Made by a program: the position numbers and the translations under genes
Source of the DNA: Hysterium pulicare CBS 123377
Lineage: Eukaryota; Ascomycota; Dothideomycetes; Hysteriales; Hysteriaceae
Assembly: GCA_000467715.1 (NCBI GenBank)
Contig: AJFK01000423.1
Coordinates: 22,184-86,183 of the forward strand
Reading direction: 5' to 3'
DNA length: 64,000 nucleotides
The notes under the pieces: generated by a model
The model's input: only the letters and a program-made list of their open reading frames with translations
The model's database searches: none
Told to the model about the DNA's origin: nothing
Shown: positions 44,201 through 56,284 of the stretch, in pieces
How positions within the stretch are numbered: position 1 is the stretch's first letter
How the letters are laid out: every line of letters begins with the position of its first letter

Positions 44201-46352
44201 GCTCATCAGAGATGCAGAAAAATACGGATATGCGGGTTTTGGTGACCGTACTATAACGCATGAATGGGTATACGAATTTTCATCAAGCCTTATGAGGAAA
44301 ACCTATGATATCAAGCTTTTCAAAAATCATATGAGAAGAGCTTGCGGGTATATGCGGTCCTGGAGCTAGAACTTCCGGCGAATTAGCACGGCTAATGTAT
44401 GCAGTACTTCCCATGTCATCAGTAACGAAGCTCTTCGTCAGTAAGAACAAACAGGCTTCATCAATCTAGTCTAAAGCAATCTATCATGTTTCTTTTCCGA
44501 CCTGCAATATACTCGAAGTCACACATGAGACGCTTAGATTTCTTGGTTCGAAGTTTCCGTGGCATTGGATGGCTACGCAAGCCTTGCTGTTGCTTCTCCA
44601 TACTGCATGAACTGTTCCACTGTTTGGAAAGTTATAGAAGTGCGAGAGCAGCCATTGTCCCGTGAACTTGAGAGGAGGATCCTATGCGTCAATAGAGGGC
44701 GAGCAGCAGTGGGAGCTTTTATACCCCTCACGGACCGCCGAATCGTTCTGCAGTGGTCCAAAGCAGGCCACGTTTCCACATTTGGGACGTGGAAAAGTAC
44801 CTATAAGACTCTTCTATTCTCGTACTTACTCAGTACAAAAACCTTTGAACCTCTCCAAAGAGAACGAGTCTCAGCCATAATGTGCTACTCTTGGCCCAAC
44901 GCAAATCATTGAAGACGCATGTGGTGGTGCTCCAGAGCAAACGCGGAAAAGAGGTATCTTTGTGAGTTATTCTGCCCAAAGCAGAATAAGGTAAATGATG
45001 GTAGCTGATGATGATCAGCACGATATAACTCGAACAGTGAGCACATACGTTTCCGGAGATTGAAGTCAACCCAGACGGAGGTGCAGAGAACACTGGGTTC
45101 CCATAGGTCGAGCGCAGCACTGGTTTGGACGCTTGAACGCCATTTTCCAAGCTCCGGAATTTTTTAAGGGTTTCAACTGTTGCCGAATCCCACATGTATA
45201 GTTCCCCCGACTCCGTATGGTGTTCTCGCACCAGGGTGGTGATCATGAGGAAACCAAAGTTTTCAGGTAGTTCTGGAATACGTGACAGAAGGAGTTTATA
45301 TAGATAAGAGGGAGAGGTACTTCTACTCAGGCGCTTAGTCATTAAGCCCACGCTAGACTTATACCATCAATATAAAACCTTGTGAGGCTCTCCTTCGAGT
45401 TCTAACTCACGTCCGAAACCAGTTTCTGAGGCCAAAATTAAAATGCCAAGTCACACATCGCTATGTGGAGTTAAAAGCTTTCTGGCTTCAAGTCTAGAAC
45501 TATGGACGATTGACTGGCATGGCTTGGTGGAGTGGAAAGGTCCGCACGGACGAGATATCGGGGAAGGATTAAGCAGCTAAGGAATGATGAGCAGCTGTAG
45601 TAGTTCAAAATGCTTGGGATCAGAATCTGAGCACCAAGTTCCAGCGCTATTCTCGTCTGACGTTCCATGGTCTGCGCCTCCGCGGCTTTCGAGGAATCTA
45701 GGACCGGAAATTCCCCTCCAGCTATGAACCGGTTAACGATTTTTCCTGGCGGAGAACAAGCACCATGTATCGTTCCCATTTGACCATTCTGGACCATCAA
45801 AGGACATGAATCACTGTTTCACAACCCATGTATTGGAAAGTGGCTTGATGTTTGGATCAATGCCCACTGTGGGTTGGTGTGGCAATGGAGAAGGGGAGTA
45901 TTTTCTAAGGAGAGCAGAGTGGGAGATTTTAGATGCAGCTTGAAAAAAATTACGTCGACTGGAGCTTTTGATAGAGGGTGGTTGAAGGAGACAGGGAGCC
46001 TAGACTTCAGGAGAAAAGAAAAGTGTAGCCGTTCATCAGTCATTGCCTGACTTTTAATGTCTTGTGCGTATTTGAATTCGAGGAGTAACTGAAGGTCATA
46101 TGATCTAAGAGGAAAAGAGAAAATTGTCATTACCTAGATATCTGTTCTCCTTTTCTAGGGTATCGGTATCCAGAAACCCGACCCCTTTCTGAACGAAATC
46201 TTTCCCATCATCTACTCAGGTGAGCTTACCTCCAGCAACAAGATGAGACATTTCTTTCCTCGATCAGTATTCCGACGCGTAAAAAAGAATAAAATTTTAG
46301 GGGTATAATGCAACTCAATCTACGGGGACAGATATCCAACGTCCAATGTCGT
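41291..46352. other. 5-kb region lacking ordinary genes
   Basis: No frame above ~175 codons and no known domain. It contains the TATA array described separately. Frames at 44830-45351 (-), 45471-45800 (-) and 45819-46130 (-) are open but unrecognised. TTCGAATCC at about 41625 looks like a tRNA B box, but no cloverleaf can be built around it. Confidence 0.45.
42000..45360. repeat. Array of TATA-box units with diverged repeat sequence
   Basis: TATA boxes lie at 42187 (TATATAA), 42606 (TATATAG), 43112 (TATATAA), 43563 (TATAAAA) and 44059 (TATAAAA) on the plus strand, spaced 419, 506, 451 and 496 bp; two more on the minus strand are at 44717-44723 and 45295-45302. Most are followed by CC(T/C) and a C/T-rich tract. 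Units share other sequence: TTGAGCATC at 42060 and 43430, about 130 bp before the TATA; (T)TTATCTTCACA or TTTTCTTCACA about 30 bp after; and ATGGTCAGATACTCAGCATCG (42939) against ATGGTCGGATACGTCAGAATCG (43841). Short frames share A-K-x-F-H-E (42270 region and 43710 region). It resembles old tandem duplications of a short transcription unit. Product unknown. Confidence 0.5.
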
Positions 46353-48971
46353 TCAACTGAAGTGATCGCCGTGATCATCTTCTCCAATTCTCCTTCCCAC
46401 AATCCCCATTCTTAGCTTCCATTGCCGTCTTCTGCTCTTCTCCTCCTTCTCCCACTCTAGTCTCTTCGCCTTCTTGCGCTCATACACGGCTCTAACAGTC
46501 CTCTTTGTCTGCTCTGCCCCTTCGTGGAAGTTGGTCCTGGCGAGCTCGACGACGCTGTCGATTTGGTCGGGGGAGTAAACGAAGTTCCATGTTGACATGA
46601 AGTCCGAAGTCTTTGGGTCTACGCCTTCAACCTTGGGGTTGGCCATGAAAGGGAAGTAAATGACGGCAATGCCATCCGCCTGCATAAGCTCCCAGTCTTC
46701 TTCGACAAGTTTAGACGGAGGCGGTTCATCGTCGCTCGTACGTTCTTCCGTTGTTCCTACCCAGACGTTGCAGTAGCCCAACTCTTTTGGTTTCGGCTTT
46801 CCCTTCATTATTGACTGTTGTTGTTCCTTCTGTTGTTCCCTCCGCGCTTGGTGCATCTTCGCAGTAGCCTCCTCTTCCGTGCTTGCTTGTGCCGCTTCCA
46901 GCTCCTCTGCGATCTCTTCCTGTGACGCGTCTTCTGAAGGCCATCCGGCTCCGATCGGCCATCCCTTGATACCCCGTTGCCTTGTGTATCCATCTGCGAC
47001 TTTCAACCAGTTATCCGTTTGCACGTCTGCGGATGCATCAAACGCAATCAGGATATCCACGTTTCGTCCGGGTCGAAGTAATGGATAAATAGGTAAATTG
47101 TTACTCATCCCCGCATCCATTAACTGTAGGTTTGTGTCCTTCAATATGTTTTCCGGACACGTAGGCGGAAGCGCGTCCTTCATGCCCAACGCAAAGTTTG
47201 GGATGGCGGCTGGCTCGATAGGATGCATTTTGACAAGGTCGTTGTCTCTTTCAGAAATCAAATCGTCGATGCCGGCGAATCCCGTAATCCCCTTCAATAT
47301 GGGTTGGATTTCTTTGTAGTAGTGGGATAGAGTTGCGCAGAATGCGCTACCCCAAATACCCATGAGTAGAGGTGTACGAAGCTCTGGGAGGGAAAGCCCA
47401 TTTTCTCGCCATACGGTGCGCCCGTTTTCGAATTTGCGACCTACAGCCCATGTTGGAATGCCGGCTTCGATTTCTTCGCACCAGAATTCATAGGGTGTGA
47501 ATCTCGTGGGTGTCAGTACAGGTTTGGGCCGGATTCACTGTGTAACACTGCAAGAAATGATGTACTCACTCAAACCACTGAAACCATGCCTCCCTTCTTG
47601 CCTTTTCCCTCGCTGCAATAGGATCTTGCATATCAGTCTGCTGCTCGATCGGAATCTCATGACGAACAGCAGTGTAGATTGGAAGGGGGTGCGATCCGTT
47701 GTCCATGTATCGACGTTGGTTCGAGATTTTGAAATCGTATTCGTCAACGGATAATTCACCCTTTGGCACAAGAAGTCGAGCTGCGAGTAGCAGTCCATAA
47801 GCGTCCACGATTCCGAAATCTGCATCTGGGATGCCCTTTGCTTTCTCGACCAAGCCACTCAAGAGGTATTTATTAGTGGGTGCGTTGATTAGTAAAGGTA
47901 ACGCAGCCGGAGGGAAGGCGATATGGACGCCAAGCCTGTTTTTTAGGTGTCCGATGAGTCTCCTGTGATTCTGGCCACTTAATGAAGAGTAATACAGAGT
48001 CTGAAGCCAGCAGCTTCCACTGACTCCGGCGGTGTAGGTAACACAATCGAACAATCCAGCTTCCTGCGCGGACAGATACGATGAGGTTCCAGCGACGAGT
48101 GCGCGCAGTCCACCTCCAGATCCACACATAGCAATTATCGGAATATCGTCGGGGTGAATCTCCGCCTCGGGTATGTCGAGATACTTTGCTAGGCTACGTT
48201 TCGTGAAGGCTTGTCTTTTCCTCAAAAAAGCTTTCTCTTCATCGCACAGCTCGTTTGAAACACGCACCGCAGCCTCCCAGGTGATCTCAGGGTTGATTTC
48301 AGGATCATTAGCTTCGTACCAGATTTCCTCGGCAAGAGAGCCCGGTGCCATTGAAAGCTCATTCTGCAGCTTGTTGATGAACCCTGGCAATAACTTCATC
48401 CAATCCGGGACTATGTAGTTTGTGATTGTGTCTCCTATTGATGATACACCGGACGCAACATTGCTCGCCTTACCGAGCCACGAATCACTGTCAGCCGTTC
48501 CCTTATCCTCATCGGCCGGCGTCTGCGGTGGTGGAGGTTGTTTTCCGGACTTGGTGTTCGCCCCATCGAAGTCATCCATATACTCTTTGGCGCTCACTTG
48601 CTTCTGCGCTTGGTCCCGTGGCAGTATGTATGTAGCAAAGCTAGACCATGTTGAAGGAGTTTCGGGGCTATCCGCTCTCAGACACTGTGGAAATGTGCCT
48701 TCTTTTTTATTTCGAAGTCCTTGAAACGAGGAGAAAGCGCCGACTGCAACAGCTGCGAAAACAACTGGTGGGGCATATCGACCAGCCGTAGTAGACTGTG
48801 GGCGTTTAGTACGAGGGCTTGTTCGAGTGAATAGCCTGAATAGCGAGTTAGTGTCTGCTCTGTTCTACTCTTTCTAATTCCAACTTGCCTTCGCCGCGTA
48901 GCACCAAGCCACAGCGGATGCAAATGTCGCCCTCTTCTCAATCCAGCCATAGAGAAAAAAGACCAAAACAA
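46353..48971 (-). CDS. Cytosolic phospholipase A2-type lipase with N-terminal targeting region
   Basis: Three exons, 48889-48971, 47570-48835 and 46353-47502, give 832 aa. Intron 1 (48836-48888) is GC-AG: GCAAGT donor, branch ACTAAC, TTCAG acceptor; only the GC site keeps the frame. Intron 2 (47503-47569) is GTGAGT...GAG. The fold is group IV PLA2 (patatin-like): oxyanion loop CGSGGGLRA (about 265), nucleophile GVSGS (Ser near 300), and catalytic Asp in LMDAGMSNNLPIYPLLRPG. The N-terminus is Arg-rich (LRRGRHLHPLWLGATRRR) and followed by a hydrophobic stretch (APPVVFAAVAVGAFSSF, about 49-63), suggesting mitochondrial targeting with one membrane span. A Glu/Gln-rich insert (EEELEAAQASTEEEATAKM) and a basic C-terminus are present. 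It would hydrolyse the sn-2 bond of phospholipids. Related fungal enzymes exist in aspergilli. Confidence 0.9.
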
Positions 48972-49583
48972 ATGATAGAGTAGGAGCTGCGAGGGCGGTT
49001 CAGCCGCTATGAGAGCCCAATTGGGCTTATAGGAGACGTGTCGGCATGGTATTTTGAAGCAACACCCGCAAAGGCGAATGCAGGTTTTCGGAAAATACTT
49101 AGGATGACGCGGGAGCTAACTGCCAAGATATCTAATCAATCTCGATCTCAGGTACCGATCCCCCTTGCAGTATACCAGTTAGAATAGAAAGGGGTGAGCT
49201 TAACATCATGTCCTATTATGCACTTCGTCCTGAGTTTTCTTCTTTGGAAAGCTTTGTTTCATCCCAATTAATCGTGAAATTATTTAACTCCGTCTCATGC
49301 CCACGCGTAGCTCCGCGTCCTACTAACCATAGCTCCCGCGAATTGGCCAGCGGACGTGCTGCATCACCACTCCGCATAACCTTACAACACATGCATAACA
49401 CCTCTTTCAGCCATTCTATTTCCTACATCCCAACCAACTTTATCTTGTATAATTCTATGCTATGTTGATTCTAGAGTCGACGCTTGCTCTACTCTCTTGT
49501 TATTTTATCTATACGTAGTTTATTCCTTCCTCCGGCACTCACTACACCAAGAGCTCCTAAGGAGCTCTCACCTGGAAGGCACC
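48972..49583. other. Divergent spacer between the phospholipase and exo70
   Basis: About 610 bases. It should hold both promoters. No feature beyond generic A/T-rich stretches is seen. Confidence 0.45.
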
Positions 49584-51638
49584 ATGGTCGGCCCACGCAA
49601 AGCTGCTTTTGCCGAGGAGAGTGCGGAAGTCGAGGTTCTATTCGCAAACATGGAGAAGATGAAGAGCTTGACCAAGAAGATTCAAGGCTCGTTGAATCGA
49701 CTGGAGACCAGCGGAAAGAGCGTGCAGGATGCAATAGGTCCCATCTACGGCAACACCCAGAAGCTCCAGACAACCAACTCAAGCAAGTATCCCCACATCG
49801 AATGCCATGGAATGGTCACTAACTGCATGCCTCAGACGTCGACGGAATTATCGATGCAATCAGTCGGATCCAAGAGCCTCTTGACCAAAGGAATAGAGAG
49901 GAGCGCATTATTCGGGAAGGGTATACTTTGCTCTCTTTGATCATTCTAGTCAAGTATACTGACGCTTGGCAGCCCCAGAAAGATACCTCTCCAGGATTAC
50001 CTGGCGTCGCTCGACCGCACCACTCTCGCTCTCAGTGACCTCAAGCGTTCCAATCTACGATCGAACCAGCAAGCCGTTGTTGAGTTGAGTTCACTGCTGA
50101 AACTTGGAACAAAACAATTGGAGGACGTGTTTCGGGAGATACTACGCGACGGATCCCGGCAAGCGGTGGAGCCTTTAGAATACGTTGCTAAGCGTAAGTA
50201 AGCATGCTGTTAGCAACTTTGGTCCTCGCTGACTGTCACAGAAAAACCGTTTCCTCTTATATCTCAGGACGATCTGTCTACTTTGAGGCTCATCAACAGC
50301 CATGTGTCAGCATCATTCGCACAGATATCTCAGACCGACGTTCGAGAAACACCTACGCATAGGATATACAAGGAAATCCGGGGAGAATATCTTGATAGCT
50401 CGTTACGCAATTTGGCTGCCGCCTCTGTCGCTACCGCGAGAAAAGTCTCGGCGGATGCAATCTACAAACAAGGAACAAATGGTATTGGGACTTACGCTCA
50501 AGGCATGGAAGGACTATTTCGGGCCGAGTACGAGAACGTATGCCCTATCTTCGCCCGAGATGAATGGGGAATTGTATATGCATCTACGTGTCAAGGCGCA
50601 CTTGATGAGTTCACGAGAACACTGCGCGAACTCAACACGCATATCCAGAGGAATCTTATGACAGACTGCTTCCTTGGATACGAGATCATCGACATTGTAT
50701 CAAATTTATCAATCCGACTGGAAAGCAAAACCGGAGAACTCAAACGTCCTATTGTCGACTCCCTGATACCCATTCGTGAGACGTCAAAATTATCGCTTTC
50801 GAAACTTTTAGAAGATACGAGGTCACGTATCCAAACATTGGTCGCGCTCCCTCCAGATGGCGCGACTGTTCCTGTCACGAATGACTGTATGACCAAATTA
50901 CAAACTATGACCAGCTATCTCTCTCCGCTGTCATCTATCATGACATCTATGGGCGATGGAGGATGGTCTTCCAACTCGGCCGCAGCTTCCTCGACATCAT
51001 TGCCGTCGCTGAAGTCATTTGACGTGGGCGCAGATGGCAAACTTTTGTTCGCACATTACGCCTCAGATATACTAGAGACACTGCTATTCAACCTGGAGAC
51101 AAAAGCTCGTGTGCTTCTGAAGGGCAAGAACTTACAGGGCGTTTTCATCGCGAACAATGTGGCCGTCATTGATAGAGGGATCCGGTCGTCGGAGCTTCAG
51201 CCTCTGATGGCCAGTTATTCAAACAAACTTGAAAATTGGCGCAAGAAGGGTACGGCAATGTATCTCGAAGCATGGCGAGAACCATCCGGCCATCTGCTTG
51301 ATGTACAGTACACCAATCGCAGCGGAAGGCCTCAGAGCGGCAGCACAAACACGACAGACTCTACAGCCATTGTCAAAAGCCTGAATTCGAAAGACAAAGA
51401 TGCGATCAAAGAGAAGTACAAGAACTTCAACCTGAGCTTCGACGACCTTGTTGCGCGACACAAGTCGTACAAAATGGAACGAGAAGTACGATCGCAACTG
51501 GCACGAGAGGTGCAGACCATCATCGAGCCCTTATATGGCCGATTCTGGGACCGGTATCATGAGATTGACAAAGGGAAGGGTAAATATGTCAAGTACGACA
51601 AGAGCCAGTTGGGGGCGTCGCTGGCCAGTCTGGCATAA
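49584..51638 (+). CDS. exo70: Exocyst subunit Exo70
   Basis: Four exons, 49584-49782, 49836-49920, 49973-50193 and 50242-51638, give 633 aa. Intron 1 (49783-49835) is GC-AG (GCAAGT, branch ACTAAC, CTCAG); GT at the next possible site breaks the frame. Introns 2 and 3 are GT-AG. The N-terminus is helical ([20 protein letters not shown]) and the rest is the helical-rod Exo70 fold. Hallmarks are [20 protein letters not shown], the C-terminal [18 protein letters not shown] and the lipid-binding end [17 protein letters not shown]. Exo70 tethers secretory vesicles to the plasma membrane with Exo84/Sec6/Sec8 and binds PI(4,5)P2 and Rho GTPases; in hyphae it acts at tips and septa. Length is typical. 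Very secure. Confidence 0.95.
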
Positions 51639-52618
51639 TTCGTTGTTGGTTTCGCAGAATACCCATTAGACTTGTTTCAGGCGGGATTATTGGCGTGGTA
51701 AATGCAGGTTCTACTTGGTGATTGGGCAGATGCGACGGAATTTCGACCTGCTTTTTCTGCATTTCCGCTTGGCAGTGTCAGGCGTTGCAGCTGTGGTGTG
51801 CCGAGTCTTTCAAGGTTGTTGGGCCTCCTTATGGTGCCACGCATGCGCATCTAAGTCATTGTAGCAGCGGATGCAGTTGATACCTTGAAATACAAGATAG
51901 TTGGATGTGATGAAGGAATTTTGAATGTCTATCGATGGATTTATGAGTTCCAGTTCCATGTTCCACCTCAACGCTGTAGATGCCAGGGGAGGGCGAAATT
52001 AATGGGTCCCCTCTAGCAAGGTGACACAAAGCGAAATGGTCCGCTACGCGAAATATGGCGCTGCAGCTGCTGCGAGAAGGGATACACAAGGTCTCCTGCA
52101 GCGCGCACAAGAAGCTTTTGATTGCGGCCTGAGCTCAGCGATCCTTCACTTCTGCTGAGTTGGAAGTGAATCTTCATATTCCATCGTGCGATTTAAGCTT
52201 GCTCGGCAGCCCAATCTGGCCTAGCCCCGAACAGCAAGGTTGCTCCCCATCCCGGCGCGGACCCCTTTCCTCCAACGAGTTTCTGAAGCACACCACGCTT
52301 TCCTCCGCCAACATCGCAACCTCCCATCTACACGGCGCTGTCTGAGCCTGCTGTTGCTATCGAACCACCTGTTATCAACACACGAGCGCCATCATCTCTC
52401 GCACCAGCATCCCTAGACTGACTGGTAAGCTTCCCCCGTCACCCTGCAGCGCATGCCACGACTTTCGGCTTCTGCCCTCGTGTCGTAACTCAATTCCGTT
52501 CGGCACCCACAAATGCAGCTATCTCTGTTCGCCTACCAGCTTCGCTAACGGCCTCGTTCTTCACAGCAGTCTCTCCTTTCACGGCTTTCCGTCTGCGTCT
52601 GCGTCTATTTACACGCCA
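51639..52618. promoter_or_regulatory. Septin 5' region with a probable 5'-UTR intron
   Basis: A likely untranslated intron spans 52425-52567 (donor GTAAGC after GACTG, branch GCTAACGG, acceptor TTCACAG), followed by a short pyrimidine-rich exon ending in CGCCATG. Long leader introns are common in fungal housekeeping genes. No other feature is recognised in 51639-52400 apart from a short 3' flank of exo70. Confidence 0.5.
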
Positions 52619-54340
52619 TGGGTAAGGACCACATCCCACGAACTCCCAATCCAAAAACCATTCCGCTGTGATCTTTCGACCAACGGGGCTTGGATCAAAT
52701 AATACGGAGTCTCCTACACTCTATCAGCCAGCTCTGTTGGCGATGAGAAGATTTGCCAGGATGCTGGCAACGGCTGTCTTTTTTTCACGATTAGACTTCT
52801 GGATCCGAGGCTGACTGCATCTGATAGCATCTAACGGCGCCACCCCTGCTGCGCCTACTCGTGCGTCTCCAGCTCCAAACCCGCAAGCAGCAATACCAAA
52901 TGGGAAGCCGGCATCACCCTACGTTGAACGTAGCAATCCAATGGGTAATGGTCAAGGCTCCGCACCTCAAACAGTCTCCTCCAAGGACCCCAAGGCTGCT
53001 GCACAAGCAGCGAGTGACATGCGGAACATTGTTCGCAGGAAATTGACAGGCTATGTCGGATTTGCAAACCTGCCAAACCAGTGGCACCGCAAAAGTGTGC
53101 GCAAGGGGTTCAATTTCAACGTCATGGTAGTTGGTACGTGAAACCCAACAGTCTGATATTTACCACCTCTAAATCATCACTACTATAGGCGAGTCTGGTC
53201 TCGGTAAATCCACCCTTGTGAATACACTATTCAACACCTCCCTATATCCTCCCAAGGAGCGCAAGCCGCCAAGTCTCGATATCTCCAAGACCGTTTCCAT
53301 ACAATCAATCAGCGCCGACATTGAAGAGAATGGCGTTCGCCTTCGATTAACTGTTGTGGATACCCCTGGCTTCGGTGACTTCATCAACAACGACGAGTCA
53401 TGGGATCCTATTGTGAAGAATATTGAACAGCGCTTTGATGCTTATCTCGATGCCGAGAACAAGGTGAACCGAATGAACATCGTAGACAACCGCATCCATG
53501 CTTGCGTATATTTCATTCAACCCACCGGCCACTCTTTGAAGCCATTGGATGTAGAAGTGATGCGGAAACTTCACACCAAGGTCAACTTGATCCCTGTTAT
53601 TGCCAAGGCAGATACCTTGACGGACGAGGAGATCAACGCTTTCAAGCAGAGAGTATGTACAGTACACGAAACCCTCCCGGTGTATTTTCTGACAGGTGTT
53701 TTAGATCCTTGCCGACATTCACTTCCACAAAATCCAGATATTCGAAGGCCCTCGTTATGAGCTTGATGATGAGGAGACAATCGCCGAAAATAACGAAATC
53801 ATGTCCAAGGTTCCTTTCGCCGTTGTCGGAGCCAACACCGAGGTCGCCTCTGCCGATGGTCGTAGGGTTCGCGGACGTCGTTACCCTTGGGGTGTTATTG
53901 AAGTCGACAATGAGGAACATTGCGACTTTGTGAAGCTGCGACAAATGCTCATCCGCACACACATGGAAGAACTCAAGGAGAATACTAACAACTTCTTGTA
54001 TGAGAACTACCGCTCCGACAAGCTCACCGCAATGGGTGTACAACAGGACTCGAGCGTGTTCAAGGAGGTCAACCCTGCAGTCAAGCAGGAGGAAGAGCGT
54101 TCACTGCACGAGGCCAAACTCCAGAAGATGGAGATGGAGATGAAGATGGTCTTCCAGCAAAAGGTGGCGGAAAAGGAGAGCAAGCTCCGACAGAGCGAAG
54201 AAGAGCTATACGCACGACACAGGGAGATGAAGGAGCAGCTGGACAGACAGCGGCAAGAACTCGAAGAGAAGAAGGCGAGGATCGAAAGCGGGAGACCCCT
54301 CGAAGAGAAGGGCAAGAGAAAGGGATTTTCTCTTCGTTAA
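52619..54340 (+). CDS. cdc3: Septin, Cdc3/AspB group
   Basis: Exons 52828-53133, 53189-53652 and 53705-54340, with short GT-AG introns (53134-53188, 53653-53704), encode the body. [21 protein letters not shown] is diagnostic of the Cdc3/AspB/SEPT7 type. G1 is [10 protein letters not shown]3 DTPGFGD, G4 AKAD, with the septin-unique element [22 protein letters not shown]; the C-terminus is a long coiled coil ([20 protein letters not shown]..., to residue ~460). The start is uncertain: ATG at 52619 is followed at once by GTAAGG, but acceptor 52827 begins the next exon with two bases of a split codon (CA TCT AAC), so a phase-0 join fails by one base. A 49-nt first exon with a weak GTGATC donor at 52668 would fit; otherwise a base error or later start is possible. 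Septins form filaments at septa and hyphal tips. Confidence 0.92.
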
Positions 54341-55384
54341 GAACTTCATCCTGGCGTCGCATGGTATTATGGACATCATGGTTACGGCGAACAAAAGCCG
54401 AAGCAGAAAAGCTCTTCAACTCTTCTCCTTTTTTCTCTTCTCAAAGATCCTGTTTAATTCCGATGTCTTCTTTCCGACAACACTGGGTGCTTGCCGGGCA
54501 GAAGGGTTAATACATTACGACGGAGGAGCAGCAACGAGTTTGCAGGGGTTTGAGCGCGGTGTCCTTCTTCATTGGTTTAGCTTGCTTAGGTTGTTGTTTG
54601 ATACCAGCAGCATCATTGCACTCCTTCTCTTCTCCTTTTCGCGGAATCTATTTTATAAAGTAGATGGCAGTTCTAGTGGTCGGGGTGGTTGGCGGAGGTG
54701 GACGGTGGAGGCATATGGTCTGCAGATTGCTTCCTCTCGTGTATTCTACAGATTATCCTAGTATTCAAGCTGGTTTCTTTTGTCTAGAATCAGTGTGCAA
54801 GCATTCAAGACAGCGAAGAAAGTGAGTGACTTGGTAGAAGTCCTTGCCGGTGGAGTTCCTGTGGAGCTATCTGATAGTCCCATCCTCGTTGGCGTTTTTG
54901 GATGGCCGTCATTGAGTCCGTGCGGCGTTAGTCTCTCGGGGTGACGCATGTCGTCACTCACTCTCTAGGCCACTGAAATTCTGGTTTCGTTTCCAAGGCC
55001 TTGATAACAAAAGCAGTCTCCTCACCACCATTCCTCCAAATTCGAGCTCACTTTTATCAATTTGCGCCTGCGAAATATCCATCGACTCGTGGTCAAATCG
55101 TTTCTGTAAGTGATTTGAGACCGGAATCGCTGTTCATCGTCATCAAACAACCCTGGCCAGGCGCCCGCAAACGCGAGCGAAGCCCCAGCCACCGCACCTT
55201 CAGTTGGCCAGGTGTTCTTGAGAGCCTCTTCACTTCATCCTACAATCCCCCTCTTGTGCACCATTTCAATTCCTAAAATTCTGCTCGACTCTCTAATTGG
55301 ATTTCCTATATCTACCTTGTTTACTCAACTAACGTCTTCAGCCCGCACTTTGGTAGCCCACACGACCAACCCAAACCCACCACT
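54341..55384. other. Intergenic region, nothing recognised
   Basis: About 1 kb between two plus-strand genes. Frames such as 54369-54761 (+) show no domain, and pyrimidine-rich sequence lies near the pom33 start. Confidence 0.5.
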
Positions 55385-56284
55385 ATGGCCCCTCCACCAC
55401 CGGCATCATTGCCTCTAACGCAGAGGCTCACCCACCTTGCTCAAACACTACAGTTTGCCTGGTTCTGCGGACATGTCACTCTTCTGATATCTATCTTCCG
55501 CTACAGCTTATCCTACATCACCTTCCATGCCAATTCAAAATGGGCCGGGTTCTCATATCGCACTGCGTTCCTCTCTGCTGCTGTTACCTACGGTATTGTT
55601 GTATACAAGGCATATCGAGCCCGCATGAGGCAGGGTAGGCAAGGCGGTATTCTTGCAATGGCAACAGATGAGAATGTTCAGTACTTAGGTAGGCATCGTG
55701 ACTCCCCCCACTTATAGAGCAGCTATATTGACATTGGCATGTCAGGCATGGCGCTTGTATGGCTTTTCTCCCGCCAGGTACCTCTCGCTATCCTCCCATT
55801 CGCTGTCTACTCGATCTTCCACGTAGCAACCTACACCCGAGCCAACCTGCTCCCAACTCTTCAGCCTCCCCAGACCTCAGCCACGCCTGGCGCCAAGCCC
55901 AAGGCATCAGGTCTTTCCGATACGATCGGCAAGTTCGTCAAGGAATACTACGATGGCAGCATGACCCTCGTGGCCATCTTGGAAATTGCTCTATGGTTCC
56001 GCGTCCTTGGTTCTGCTCTCTTGTTCCAGAAGGGCTCCTGGATCTTGTTGGGCATCTATACCGTCTTCTTCAGGGCTCGCGCCGCTCAGAGCACCTTCGT
56101 GCAGGGTGCTATCTCACAACTGACTGCCCGCGCTGATGCGCACTTGGCTAACCAGAGCACTCCTCCCGTTGTTCGACAAGGCTGGGAGACGTTCAAGAAC
56201 GTGATCAGGCAAGCCGCCGATGCCACAGATATTCGAAAGTACGTTGGCGGAAGCCAAAATACTGCGCCCAAGAAAGCGCAGTAA
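55385..56284 (+). CDS. pom33: Pom33/Per33 (TMEM33-like) nuclear pore and ER membrane protein
   Basis: Two exons, 55385-55688 and 55746-56284, joined by a 57-nt phase-1 intron (GTAGGC...GTCAG), give 280 aa. The order of hydrophobic segments fits the TMEM33 fold: FAWFCGHVTLLISIFRYSLSYI, FLSAAVTYGIVVYKAY, GMALVWLFSRQVPLAILPFAVYSIFHVATY and LVAILEIALWFRVLGSALLF with GSWILLGIYTVFFRARAAQS. The hydrophilic C-terminus is a helix with NVIRQAADATDIRKYVGG. In yeast Pom33 aids nuclear pore insertion and distribution; Per33 is its paralogue. Start ATG at 55385 follows a good leader (CCACCACTATGGC). Length is normal. Confidence 0.92.
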
